Positions 24,999 to 34,200 of a stretch of DNA of 64,000 nt are shown here, one piece after another; position 1 is the first letter of the stretch; each line of letters opens with the position of its first letter. Under the pieces are notes generated by a model that was not told where the DNA came from, searched no databases, and saw only the letters and a list, made by a program, of their open reading frames with translations. Position numbers and translations under genes: made by a program. Origin of the DNA: Paenibacillus sp. FSL H8-0048 (lineage in GTDB: Bacteria > Bacillota > Bacilli > Paenibacillales > Paenibacillaceae); the NCBI RefSeq assembly GCF_038002825.1, contig NZ_JBBODF010000001.1, positions 4,030,001 through 4,094,000 of the forward strand, in the 5' to 3' direction.

Positions 24999-25040
24999 TG
25001 TGGATTACCTGTGGACTAACTGTGGATCAGCTGTGAGTAA
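24999..25040 (+). promoter_or_regulatory. Four tandem 11-bp DnaA-box-like repeats
   Basis: TGTGGATTA, TGTGGACTA, TGTGGATCA and TGTGAGTAA begin at 24999, 25010, 25021 and 25032, an exact 11-base step. Each differs by one or two bases from TGTGGATAA, the complement of the DnaA box. The sites would lie on one face of the helix. Confidence 0.5.
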
Positions 25041-25088
25041 AAGCGCCGAACCCGCTCCCCGTGCGGGATTGCAAAAAAACATTTACAA

Positions 25089-25137
25089 ACACAATATATT
25101 GCGGTAGCTTTAATAGATAACAACAAAATATAGTAGA
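25089..25137 (+). promoter_or_regulatory. Pair of NrdR-box-like sites
   Basis: ACACAATATATTGCGG at 25089-25104 and ACAAAATATAGTAG from 25123 resemble the NrdR consensus ACACTATATATAGTGT. Paired boxes about three helical turns apart ahead of ribonucleotide reductase genes are the known arrangement; here the starts are 34 bases apart and the right halves are degenerate. Confidence 0.5.
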
Positions 25138-25139
25138 AA

Positions 25140-25345
25140 CAGGTGTTTCACCCCTAGTAATAGAGGTGAGACTTAATAGGGAAGCGCGGTGCAAAACCGC
25201 TGCGGTCCCGCCACTGTAACCGGATGCTCCCAGGGTGCGATACCCAGGGCCGCATTCTCCGGCTAATTGCCACTAAGGGGCGGAATAAGCCCCCCGGGAA
25301 GGCGCTGGAGGAGTTGCCGGAAGCCAGGAGACCTGCCTGTTTCGG
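25140..25345 (+). promoter_or_regulatory. Cobalamin (adenosylcobalamin-type) riboswitch
   Basis: Canonical pieces appear in order: the first stem, GGGAAGCGCGGTGCAAAACCGC, then TGCGGTCCCGCCACTGT, GGAAGGCGCT, and the B12 box GCCGGAAGCCAGGAGACCTG at 25316-25335. It stands upstream of nrdD with a terminator between, so cobalamin should switch transcription of the anaerobic reductase off. Confidence 0.92.
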
Positions 25346-25434
25346 CGGCACCGCTTAGACTCCTGCGAGGAACAGGGGAGGTGCCCGTATGCGGCCTGCT
25401 ATTGCAGAGTTAGCCTTCCGTCAATCGGGCCAGA

Positions 25435-25483
25435 GGCTGCCGATACCTGAGGACGATCGCGGATTATCTTCAGGTATCGGCTC
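25435..25483 (+). promoter_or_regulatory. Large hairpin in the B12 riboswitch expression platform
   Basis: GCCGATACCTGA and TCAGGTATCGGC are perfectly complementary, 12 bp, with about 20 bases between. It follows the aptamer by about 90 bases and has no T-run, so it may be an antiterminator element or spacer structure. Confidence 0.5.
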
Positions 25484-25592
25484 TGCGGAATATACAAGAA
25501 CTGGCGTAAGCTATTGCCCCGTTTCTGCTCGTATGTTCCACCCAGACCACAGGCAAATTTCCGCTTTCCGGAGCTTTGCATCCTGCATTCGG

Positions 25593-25627
25593 GCATTTCC
25601 GGCCTTCCCGGCCGGGGGTGCTTTTTT
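25593..25627 (+). terminator. Terminator before nrdD (riboswitch output)
   Basis: GCATTTCCGGCC, TTCCC, GGCCGGGGGTGC (with G-U pairs) followed by TTTTTT, ending 35 bases before the nrdD start codon. Confidence 0.8.
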
Positions 25628-25662
25628 AACGCTTACAATACCCGAGAGGAGAGAGTTATATA

Positions 25663-27648
25663 ATGACGCTGCTGGAGAAACGTTATAACGAAGGACAAGC
25701 TGCACAAGAGGTTCTATTGGAAGAGGTCATTCATCTGGGACGGGATATTATCGACAGCCGGGATCTGGATCTGCTGCGCGAGAACGCCAACCTGAACGGG
25801 GAGAGCTTCTCCGGCAAAATGAGCAAGTTCGGCAGTGAGTACTCCAAATGGTATGCCCGCAACTTCACCATGCCGCCACAGCTGGTACAGGCTACCCTGG
25901 ATAATGTCGTCTATGTACATGACCTTGATCAATACGCCATTGGAACCACGAACTGCATCTTTATTCCGTTTGAACGGCTTCTCCGTGAAGGCTTCAATAC
26001 CGGCAACGGCAGCGTACGGCCTCCCAACTCGATTATGACGGCGATGTCGCTGGTGGCGATTATTTTCCAGTCGCAGCAGAATGCGCAATACGGCGGCGTA
26101 TCCGCCAACAAGCTGGACTATGATCTGGCCCCTTATGTCACCAAATCCTTCTCCAAGCTCTTCCGCAAAGGTCTGGAGTATTTCGAGGAGAATGCAGAGG
26201 TGTCTGGGCTTGGGGAGATTACGATGAGCCGCAGCGATCTGGCCGAGCAGTATCCGCGCGCCTTCCGTTTTGCCCTTAAGGAGACGCAGAGCGAGACCCT
26301 GCAAGCCGCAGAGAGTATGGTACATAACCTGAATACGATGTCCAGCCGCTCCGGCGGCCAGATTCCTTTTACCAGCATCAACTACGGCACCTGCACCTCC
26401 CCGGAGGGGCAGCTTGTGATCAGCTCGCTGCTGACGGCCACGATGAATGGACTGGGCAGCGGGGAGACGCCGGTGTTCCCGATTCAGATCTTCAAATGCA
26501 AGCAAGGCATCAACCAGCAGCCGGGTGATCCTAACTACGAGCTGTTCCTGAAGGCAGCGGAGTGCTCGGCGCGCAGATTGTATCCGAACTTCGCCAACCT
26601 GGACGCTCCGCTGAACATGCAATATTATGATCCGGCTGACCCGGATACCGAGTTCGCTACGATGGGCTGCCGCACCCGTGTGCTTGGAGACCGCTTCGGA
26701 CGCAATCACTGCTCCGGCAAAGGCAACCTGTCCTTCAACACACTCAACCTGGTGCGTCTTGGACTGGCCCACGGCACGATAACCGGCCGCCGCCTCGCTG
26801 CTGATGAAGAAGGGTTCTTCGACGACCTCAATCACTATATGGATATTGCGCTCGACGGTCTGCTGCACCGCTTCCGCATCCAGGCTTCCCAGAAGGCCAA
26901 AGCCTCCGATTTCATGATGCGGGAAGGCGTCTGGGAGGGCGGCGAGCAGCTTGCCCCCGATGACAGTGTAGGCGAACTGCTGAAGCACGGCAGTCTGTCG
27001 CTGGGCTTCATTGGAATGGCAGAATGCATGAAAGCCATGTACGGCAAGCACCACGGCGAAGATATGGAGATCCATGCCAAGGCTGTAGCCATCGTCCGCC
27101 ATATGCGTGAATATTGTGACCGCAAGAGCGAGGAGCTTAATCTCAACATCACCTTGTTCGCAACACCAGCTGAAGGTCTCTCCGGCAAGTTCACGAAGAT
27201 TGACCGCAAGGTGCTCGGCTCTATCCCTGGGGTAACCGACCGTGAATACTATACGAATTCGTTCCACATTCCGGTCTACCATGAACTGAGCGCAGCCAAG
27301 AAGATCAGCCTGGAAGCTCCGTTCCATGAATATTGCAACGCCGGAGCGATCTCCTATGTCGAGCTGAACGGCAATGCCCGGAGCAACCCGTCAGCCTTCG
27401 TCAAAATCATCAAATACGCGCTGGAGCAGGATATCAGCTACTTCAGCATTAACCATCCGATTGACCGCTGCTCCGGCTGCGGCTATGAAGGGGTCATCGG
27501 CACGAATTGCCCGACCTGCAATGCCCATGAGGATACCACCCATATCCGCCGTCTGCGCCGGGTTACCGGGTATCTGACCGGCGACTATCAGACCCGCTTC
27601 AATGCTGCCAAGCAAGCCGAAGTCCGGGACCGTGTTAAGCATCTATGA
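25663..27648 (+). CDS. nrdD: Anaerobic (class III) ribonucleoside-triphosphate reductase
   Basis: The oxygen-sensitive glycyl-radical enzyme that reduces ribonucleotides to deoxyribonucleotides without oxygen, 661 residues. The C-terminal zinc site is formed by Cys603, Cys606, Cys616 and Cys619 (CSGCGYEGVIGTNCPTC), and the radical Gly is at 636 in RRVTGYL. A GCRTR patch with a conserved Cys lies near residue 340. The N-terminus seems to lack a full ATP-cone regulatory domain. GAGGAGAG precedes the ATG. It overlaps nrdG by four bases (ATGA). Expression is under a cobalamin riboswitch and probably NrdR, so it would be made when B12 (and hence a class II enzyme) is scarce. Confidence 0.93.
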   Translation: MTLLEKRYNEGQAAQEVLLEEVIHLGRDIIDSRDLDLLRENANLNGESFSGKMSKFGSEYSKWYARNFTMPPQLVQATLDNVVYVHDLDQYAIGTTNCIFIPFERLLREGFNTGNGSVRPPNSIMTAMSLVAIIFQSQQNAQYGGVSANKLDYDLAPYVTKSFSKLFRKGLEYFEENAEVSGLGEITMSRSDLAEQYPRAFRFALKETQSETLQAAESMVHNLNTMSSRSGGQIPFTSINYGTCTSPEGQLVISSLLTATMNGLGSGETPVFPIQIFKCKQGINQQPGDPNYELFLKAAECSARRLYPNFANLDAPLNMQYYDPADPDTEFATMGCRTRVLGDRFGRNHCSGKGNLSFNTLNLVRLGLAHGTITGRRLAADEEGFFDDLNHYMDIALDGLLHRFRIQASQKAKASDFMMREGVWEGGEQLAPDDSVGELLKHGSLSLGFIGMAECMKAMYGKHHGEDMEIHAKAVAIVRHMREYCDRKSEELNLNITLFATPAEGLSGKFTKIDRKVLGSIPGVTDREYYTNSFHIPVYHELSAAKKISLEAPFHEYCNAGAISYVELNGNARSNPSAFVKIIKYALEQDISYFSINHPIDRCSGCGYEGVIGTNCPTCNAHEDTTHIRRLRRVTGYLTGDYQTRFNAAKQAEVRDRVKHL

Positions 27649-28172
27649 ACATCTGCGGATATTACCCGGAGTCGATTAATGAAGGCGAGGGCCTGCGGGC
27701 CGTCCTCTTCATCAGCGGCTGCCGCCACCGCTGCCCGGGCTGCTTCAACCCGAAGACCTGGAACTTTAGCTTCGGGGAAGTCTTCACCCCGGAGCGGCGG
27801 CGCGAGATCATAGAGGAGATTGCAGGCAATCCGCTGCTGGACGGCTTGACGCTGGCGGGCGGGGACCCTTTTTTCTCGGCTGAGGAGGCCGTAGACTTCA
27901 TTCACGAGCTGCGCACCGAGCTGCCGGGCTTCCCGGTCTGGATCTATACCGGCTATACGTACGAGGAGCTTACGGCTTCGCCGGGCTCTGCGGAATGGAA
28001 GCTGCTGGCCTTGTGCCAGGTCGTGATCGACGGACGGTTCGTCGAAGAGCTCAAAGACCTTACCCTCTCCTACCGGGGAAGCAGCAACCAGCGCATTATC
28101 GATATTCCGGCGAGTCTGGCGGGAGATTCGGTTGTTCTGTGGGAGCCGGAGCTGAGCTTTCAAGGGGTATGA
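27645..28172 (+). CDS. nrdG: Anaerobic ribonucleotide reductase activating protein
   Basis: The radical-SAM activase that installs the glycyl radical on NrdD, 175 residues. The 4Fe-4S cluster is bound by the motif CRHRCPGC, Cys26, Cys30 and Cys33. A GGE-type SAM patch is present as LAGGDPFF. The ATGA overlap with nrdD implies translational coupling. A strong bidirectional terminator follows at 28184-28228. Confidence 0.92.
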   Translation: MNICGYYPESINEGEGLRAVLFISGCRHRCPGCFNPKTWNFSFGEVFTPERRREIIEEIAGNPLLDGLTLAGGDPFFSAEEAVDFIHELRTELPGFPVWIYTGYTYEELTASPGSAEWKLLALCQVVIDGRFVEELKDLTLSYRGSSNQRIIDIPASLAGDSVVLWEPELSFQGV

Positions 28173-28183
28173 AATTTAAATGT

Positions 28184-28228
28184 AAAAAGGCACTAAACGC
28201 CCGAAAGCGGGTGGTTTAGTGCCTTTTT
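28184..28228. terminator. Bidirectional terminator between nrdG and the FMN reductase gene
   Basis: AAAAAGGCACTAAAC at 28184-28198 pairs perfectly with GTTTAGTGCCTTTTT at 28214-28228, with A- and T-runs built into the arms, so it can stop transcription from both convergent genes. Confidence 0.88.
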
Positions 28229-28261
28229 GTGAAACGGGACAGATTGAACCGCCAGCATCCG

Positions 28262-28831
28262 CTATTCTGCGTCTCTTGATTGCCCTGCCTTGCGCCCCAC
28301 CTTATGCTCTGTCTCTTCCGCCAGCTCTTCCAGCACGCTGTCCAGGCGCAGCTTCAGCTCTTCCGCCAGCTCAACGACGCCCTGGTCGTTACGCACCGCC
28401 TGGGAGTCTACGGCGTAGACGCCGCCAAGAATGTAGCGGGCGCCAAGCACGGACAGTACCGGCTTCAGCGCATAGTCTATCGCCAGCAGATGCGCGAGAC
28501 TTCCGCCCATGAAGAGCGGCAGGACGATTTTACCGGCCAGCCCTTTTTGCGGCACCAGATCCAGGAAGGTCTTCAGCACTCCGGTATAGGAGGCCTTATA
28601 CACCGGACTAACTACAATTACCGCGTCGGCCTCCGCCACCAGACCATTCGCCTTGACGATCGCTTCGCTCTCGAACTTCGTGTGAATCAGATCCTCCGCC
28701 GGAAGCTCTGCCACATTGATCCGCTCCACTTCATACCCGCGCTCCCGCAGGGCACTCTCTGCATACTCAATCACGGCATTGATCCGTGAGACCAGGGAGG
28801 GTGTTCCGTTAATTACGACTATTTTGGCCAT
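28262..28831 (-). CDS. NADPH-dependent FMN reductase (SsuE family)
   Basis: A flavodoxin-fold reductase of 189 residues that supplies reduced FMN. The FMN phosphate loop reads VVINGTPSLVSR at the N-terminus; VVSPVYKASYTGVLKTFLD is the conserved dimer/flavin patch of the SsuE/MsuE group, and PLFMGGSLAHLLAIDYALKP follows. SsuE enzymes feed alkanesulfonate monooxygenases during sulfur limitation, but no such oxygenase gene is adjacent here, so the partner is unknown. AGGTGCGG precedes the ATG. Confidence 0.88.
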   Translation of the reverse strand: MAKIVVINGTPSLVSRINAVIEYAESALRERGYEVERINVAELPAEDLIHTKFESEAIVKANGLVAEADAVIVVSPVYKASYTGVLKTFLDLVPQKGLAGKIVLPLFMGGSLAHLLAIDYALKPVLSVLGARYILGGVYAVDSQAVRNDQGVVELAEELKLRLDSVLEELAEETEHKVGRKAGQSRDAE

Positions 28832-28949
28832 TTCCGCACCTCTTTTGTCCGTATAATAGGATAAACCGGGTTACTTTCCCGGGCATCAATACTTTAAATT
28901 AGTAATAATCCTAGCAGACTACACGGAATATTGTCAAACCTCAATTTGC

Positions 28950-28978
28950 TTGCAAACTGCTACCGCTCTGGTTATAAT
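28950..28978 (+). promoter_or_regulatory. Sigma-A-type promoter of serS
   Basis: TTGCAA at 28950-28955, a 17-base spacer and TATAAT at 28973-28978. It lies about 170 bases before the T-box antiterminator sequence. Confidence 0.7.
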
Positions 28979-28984
28979 AAACGG

Positions 28985-29202
28985 CAAACCTATATCCCGA
29001 CCAGGCCAACGACCGGCATCCAACCGCGAGGCGTCTGCGACCGGAGCAGCTTCCTGTTCCCTAAGTTTACCGGGTTTCGCCCGTTACCGCGAAGACCAAA
29101 GAGGGCCTTATTCCGCACATTTTAGTTGCATGATGTGAATGAGGTCAACCTGGGTGGCACCGCGAGCTGACGCTCCTCGTCCCATGGATGAGGGCGTTTT
29201 TT
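28985..29202 (+). promoter_or_regulatory. T-box leader of serS with terminator
   Basis: The invariant T-box segment AACCTGGGTGGCACCGCGAG is at 29147-29166. It is followed by the terminator CGCTCCTCGTCC, CATG, GATGAGGGCG and TTTTTT at 29171-29202; part of the terminator can instead pair with the T-box to form the antiterminator. The upstream half should hold stem I and the serine specifier, but I could not resolve a classical stem I by eye. The known mechanism is readthrough when uncharged tRNA-Ser binds. Confidence 0.85.
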
Positions 29203-29237
29203 GCGTTTTTTTACCCACACTTAAGGAGCGGATGCAG

Positions 29238-30518
29238 ATGCTGGATATGAATTGGATCAGGGAGAATGAGGACATTGTACGGAAGACGGCCGAGTGGAAA
29301 AGATTGAAGTTCCCCCTGGAGGAACTTCTGGAATGGGATGACCGGCGGCGGGTGGCCCGCCGGGAGACCGAGCAACGCCGGGCGGAGCGCAACGCGCTGA
29401 CGAAGGACGTGGAGCGCCTGCTGCGCGGGGGCGACGTTTCGGGTGGCGAGCTGGCCAAGGAGCAGGTGCGGGTGATCAACGGCCAGCTGACTCTGCTGGA
29501 GGCGGAGCTGCTGGAGGCAGAACGCCGCTGCGGGGAGCTGCTGCTGCTCGCGCCGAATCCCGTGTCGGCGGATACGCCGATCGGACCGGATGAGCGCGCG
29601 AATGTGGAGCTGCGGCGGCATGGCGCGCCGCCGGTGTTCGGGTTCCGCACGCGGGACCATGTCGAGCTCGGAGAGCTGCACGACATGATTGACATTCCGC
29701 GCGGCGTCAAGGCAGGCGGGCCCCGCAGCTATGTGCTGAAGGGGGCCGGACTGCTGCTGCACCTTGCCGTGCAGCGGCTGGCGCTGGATGTGCTGATGCA
29801 GCGCGGCTTCACCGCGATGGACGTGCCCGTGATCGTCCGCCCGGAGGCGCTGGAGCGGACCGGGTTCTTCCCCGGTGGGCGGGATCAGACCTACGAGCTG
29901 ACTGGCGAGAAGCGCTGGCTGGCCGGGACCTCGGAGGTGTCGCTGGTCTCGCTGTACAGCGATGAGATTCTGGAGCTGGACCAGCCGCTGCGGCTGGCCG
30001 GAATGTCGGCCTGCTTCCGCCGCGAGGTGGGTTCGGCAGGCCGCGATGTGCGCGGGCTGTACCGGGTACACCAGTTCTCGAAGATCGAGCAGGTGATCAT
30101 GTGCAAGAATGATCCGGCAGAATCGGAGCAGATGCTCCAGGAGATTCTCGGCAATGCCGAGCATATTCTCCAGCTGCTGGAGCTGCCTTACCGGGTGGTC
30201 GCCGTCTGTAGCGGAGACATGGCGATGAAGACCCACAAGCAGTACGACATCGAGACCTGGATGCCGGGCAGAGAAGCTTACGGGGAGACCCACTCGGCCT
30301 CCAATCTGCTCGACTTCCAGGCCCGCCGCTCAGGCATCCGCTACCGTGATGAAGACGGGCGGCTGCAATACTGCCATACCTTGAACAACACAGCGGTGGC
30401 CACGCCCCGCATTCTGATTCCGCTGCTGGAGAACCACCAGCAGGAGGACGGTTCGATCTATATTCCGCAGGCGCTGCGGCCTTATATGGGCGGGGCGGAG
30501 CGGATTGAACTCAAGTGA
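29238..30518 (+). CDS. serS: Seryl-tRNA synthetase
   Basis: A class II aminoacyl-tRNA synthetase of 426 residues, normal for the enzyme, charging tRNA-Ser in the cytoplasm. The N-terminal 100 residues are the coiled-coil arm that contacts the long variable arm of tRNA-Ser (rich in RRE repeats). Class II motif 2 is visible as ACFRREVGSAGRDVRGLYRVHQF and motif 3 near the end. I chose the ATG at 29238, with AAGGAG nine bases upstream; a second ATG six bases earlier is too close to the site. The GC content is high and the coding strand rich in GGCG. Regulation is by the T-box leader. Confidence 0.93.
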   Translation: MLDMNWIRENEDIVRKTAEWKRLKFPLEELLEWDDRRRVARRETEQRRAERNALTKDVERLLRGGDVSGGELAKEQVRVINGQLTLLEAELLEAERRCGELLLLAPNPVSADTPIGPDERANVELRRHGAPPVFGFRTRDHVELGELHDMIDIPRGVKAGGPRSYVLKGAGLLLHLAVQRLALDVLMQRGFTAMDVPVIVRPEALERTGFFPGGRDQTYELTGEKRWLAGTSEVSLVSLYSDEILELDQPLRLAGMSACFRREVGSAGRDVRGLYRVHQFSKIEQVIMCKNDPAESEQMLQEILGNAEHILQLLELPYRVVAVCSGDMAMKTHKQYDIETWMPGREAYGETHSASNLLDFQARRSGIRYRDEDGRLQYCHTLNNTAVATPRILIPLLENHQQEDGSIYIPQALRPYMGGAERIELK

Positions 30519-30584
30519 CTTCCCCTTACCCATCGCCCCCTTCTGGGGGCATTCGGGGGTACCCTGCCCTAGGGTATTCAGCCA

Positions 30585-30617
30585 AATCAGGAGTAATACT
30601 GCTCCTGATTTTTGCCC
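30585..30617 (+). terminator. Terminator of serS
   Basis: AATCAGGAG, an eight-base loop, CTCCTGATT and a T-rich tail (TTTTGCCCTTTTTT follows). Two further small dyads precede it. Confidence 0.75.
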
Positions 30618-30659
30618 TTTTTTGAGCTCCACCCGTCATACGCACCCTCCTGCCAACAC

Positions 30660-30898
30660 ATTGTAATCGTTTTTTCGCCTACATTCACCCGCTCGGCCCC
30701 ATACAAGCCCATTGTATACTGTTTTCCACATACATCCAGCCCGCTCGGACCCGTACAGGCCCATTGTATACTGTTTTCAGCATACATCCAGCCCGCACAG
30801 CCCCGTACAGGCCCATTGTATACTGTTTTCCGTATACATCCATTCCGCTCGTCCCCACACAACCCAATTGTATACTGTTTTTCGCATACATTCCGCCC
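30660..30898. repeat. Five-unit hairpin repeat array, 51-53 bp period (30-kb locus)
   Basis: Units start at 30660, 30711, 30763, 30814 and 30867. The commonest core is ATTGTATAC, loop TGTTTTCC or similar, GTATACAT; the fourth unit has a perfect seven-base stem TGTATAC / GTATACA. Linkers are GC-rich, around CCGTACAGGCC. The first unit is of the AATCG type instead, so the array mixes subtypes. It lies between serS and the nuclease gene. Confidence 0.85.
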
Positions 30899-30990
30899 AC
30901 ACATTTACGTTTGTGGTGGATAAGGTGCGTGTAGAAGAGTTGAGGGGAAGCGGAAAGATGACTATAGTTTCCTTAACAACAAAACAACAA

Positions 30991-31030
30991 TAAACGGAGC
31001 TTCCCTCGCCCAAGAGGGAGACGCCGTTTA
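30991..31030. terminator. Hairpin upstream of the giant nuclease gene
   Basis: TAAACGGAGC-TTCCCTC and GAGGGAG-ACGCCGTTTA form a long imperfect stem. There is no clear T-run; it may end stray transcription from the left or be a remnant. Confidence 0.4.
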
Positions 31031-31145
31031 TCAGCATATAAATAACATGTAGTTTACATGATTTTCAGAAAACATAACTACCTTCGCCTAAAATCTATTA
31101 AAATTTTATATTATTCATTGTTTCCAGCTAAGATTTTATGCAACT

Positions 31146-31198
31146 TTAACAAATATTGACGAAAAATTGCGCTAGATTCATATTATCTCTATTATAAT
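31146..31198 (+). promoter_or_regulatory. Promoter region of the nuclease/nucleotidase gene, possible Pho boxes
   Basis: TTAACA at 31146 and TTGACG at 31156 are spaced like PhoP half-sites (TTAACA-type repeats about 10-11 bases apart). TATTAT at 31181 and TATAAT at 31193 are candidate -10 elements. A phosphate-scavenging product makes Pho control reasonable, but the boxes are only two and imperfect. Confidence 0.4.
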
Positions 31199-31235
31199 AG
31201 AGTACGAATGATATTTTATGGGGAGGTATACTCAC

Positions 31236-34200
31236 ATGAAACTTTCTTCACAATGCAGGAAGCCGCTCAGTCTGTTCCTGGCGGTAGCATTGCTATTAAC
31301 CGGGATCTTCCCGGGATTGTCCACAGGCTCAGGGACGGCCTCGGCAGAGCCGATCATAGCAGCCGACACTGCTGCGGTCACTGCCGCCATCCAAGCTCCA
31401 GCGGTTACGGCATCCCCTGCCGCAGGCACTAAGATCGCTACAGGGTCAAAGATTACTTTAAACACCTCTGTAACGGCAAGCGTGTACTACAGCGTCTATG
31501 CTGACAACAGCACTACCGCAGAAGTTGCAGACCAATTGTATACTGCCCCAATCAGCGTTCATTCCGGTATTACCTCTCTTAAGATTACAGCTTATTCCTT
31601 ATTACCCGATTCAGAGAAAGGTCCAACATCCACTTTTGAATACAGCGTAGCCCCTGCACTCGCAGGTCTGAAGATTAACCAGATTCAAGGCGCAGGACAT
31701 ATCTCCCCTTATGTGGATGCTATGGTCACTGACGTTAAGGGAATCGTTACCTACATTAAGGATGCAGACAGCTTCTATATCCAGTCTGCGGCCGCTGATA
31801 TGGATAACGATATCAAGACCTCGGAAGCCATTCAAATCTATCAGAAGGGAAAAAGCAGTGCCGTTAAACCAGGCGATGCAGTCACGGTAGACGGAGTTGT
31901 CAAGGAATTTGGCCGCACCGGACAATTATCTGCCACACAGATTACCGCCAGCCAAACCACGGTTGTCAGCAGCGGTAATCCGCTTCCGGCCCCCACCCTG
32001 CTGGGCACCGGCGGACGCCTCATCCCAACGGCTGTAATCGACGATGATGGCCTGAATCCGGCCAAGTTCGAGCCAGCCACCGATGCCATCGACTTCTATG
32101 AGAGCCTGGAAGGGATGCGGCTGGAGCTTGCCAAGCCGACCACCGTGGGCCCGGCAGTCTACTATGCTTCCAGCAGTACTTTTGAAATCCCGGTGGTGAC
32201 CGTCAACGGTACGGGCAACACGACTGAAGTGACTTCCCCTGCCGGCGGACTGGTATTGACGGGTGCCGACTTTAACCCGCAGCGCCTGATTCTCTCGGTG
32301 AAGACCGCTCCGGTACTCACTACAGGCCAGCAGTTCTTGGGCAATGTCACCGGTATTCTGACCTATGACTACGGCAAATTCCTGATTTCTACGGAAACAG
32401 ACGGCCTGCCGGATGTCTCCCCAAGCAAGCTGAAGCGGGAAGTAACCTCCCTCTCTTCGGGAGAAGCGGACAAGCTCAATATTGCTTCTTTTAATATAGA
32501 GAACTTCTCCCAGCACAATGATCCAGCCAAAATCACCAACGTGGCTAAGGACATCGTCGTCAATCTCAAAACACCGGACATTATCGGCCTGACAGAAGTG
32601 CAGGATAACGATGGAACCGGCAAAGGCGGAACAGATGCCAGCGAAAGCTACAAAGCCCTGATCGCTGCCATTACAGCCATTGACGGCGGTGCATCTAACT
32701 ATGGTTACACGGATATCGCCCCGCAGAACAACCAGGATGGCGGCGTTCCAGACGGCAATATCCGCTCAGGCTTCCTGTACAATATGAACCGCGTCACTCT
32801 GAAACCGGGCACACCCGGAACAGCTACAGACGCTGTGAGCTATGCCGCAGGCTCTGGCCTCAGCCTGAATCCGGGCCGCATTGATCCGGAGAATGAAGCC
32901 TTCAAAGAGTCGCGCAAGCCGCTGGCTGCCGAGTTCCTTTTCGGGGGTAAAGAAATTATCGTCATTGCTAATCACTTCAACTCCAAGAGCAGCGACAGCT
33001 ATCTGTTCGGTTCCGTTCAGCCTCCGGTCTTCTCGACTGAAATTCAGCGGGCCAAGATTGCCAAGGTGGTAGGCAGCTTCGCTGAGGATGTGCTTCAGAA
33101 GAACCCTAAGGCCAATCTTGTCGTGCTGGGCGATCTGAATGACTTCCAGTTCTCAGATACGCTCAATATCCTCAAGGGCAGTGCACTTACGAATCTTGTA
33201 AATACCCTGCCGCTGAATGAACGGTATTCCTACAATTTCCAGGGCAACTCCCAGACGCTGGATCATATCCTCGTCAATAACCGGCTGGCTTCTGCCAGCA
33301 AGCTTGATATCGTGCATATTAATGCCGATTTTGCAGATCCGGGAGATTATCCGAAGGGCACTGTATCTGATGCCGACGGCATCCGGATCAGCGACCATGA
33401 CCCGCTGCTCGCACAGATTGACTTCGGTACTACAGATTTCAATCTGCGCGTCCTGCATACGAACGATACCCATAGCCATCTGGAGAATATCACCAAGCGT
33501 ACCTCCGCCATCAGCAGTGAACGGACAGGCAATACGGTGCTGCTGGATGCGGGTGACGTCTTCTCCGGAACCCTGTATTTCAACCAGTTCAAGGGTCAGG
33601 CAGACATCAAATTCATGAACAATATCGGCTATGATGCGATGACCTTCGGCAATCATGAGTTTGACATGAATAAGGAGAATCCGGAAATCCTGCGGAATTT
33701 CGTGACGGCGGCCAAGTTCCCGTTCGCCAGCTCCAATATTGATTTCACTACGAAGGGCAGCGAGCTTGCCGATCTCTATCATGAGATGACCGGTATTCTT
33801 GAGACAGATGAGACCAAGAGTACGGCCAAAGACGGCCATATTTACCCTTCTGTCATCAAGGACGTCTATGGAGAGAAGGTCGGAATCTTCGGCTTGACAA
33901 CTGAGGATACCGTTGGCCTGGCGTCTCCCGGCGACAAGATTATTTTCAAGGATCATGTAGACAGCGCGAAGCGTACCGTCAAGGCGCTTGAAGACCAGGG
34001 CATCAACAAGATTATCGCCGTCACACATCTGGGGTACACCGTGGATCAGGAGCTGGCCAAGGCCGTTCCGGGGATCGACATTATTGTCGGCGGACATTCC
34101 CATACGAAGATCGATAACCCGCCAACTCCTGTGGTAATTGCAGGTACGGACAAGAATGTCCTGATTGTGCAGACCGGCGAATACAGCCAGTTCCTCGGTG

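Larger units (their letters stand above)
24783..25662. other. Long regulatory region of nrdDG
   Basis: Nearly 900 bases without a gene. It holds four 11-bp-phased DnaA-box-like repeats (24999-25040), a pair of NrdR-box-like sites (25089-25137), a cobalamin riboswitch (25140-25345), a large hairpin (25435-25483) and a terminator (25593-25627). Each is listed separately. Confidence 0.75.

Noticed and set aside
25714..27327. Long minus-strand frame of 537 codons opposite nrdD
   Set aside because: An antisense shadow of a GC-rich gene; nrdD on the plus strand has full motifs and a ribosome site.
29211..30293. Minus-strand frame of 360 codons opposite serS
   Set aside because: An antisense shadow in GC-rich DNA; no start signals, and composition (Gln/His/Leu-rich) is typical of reverse-strand artefacts.
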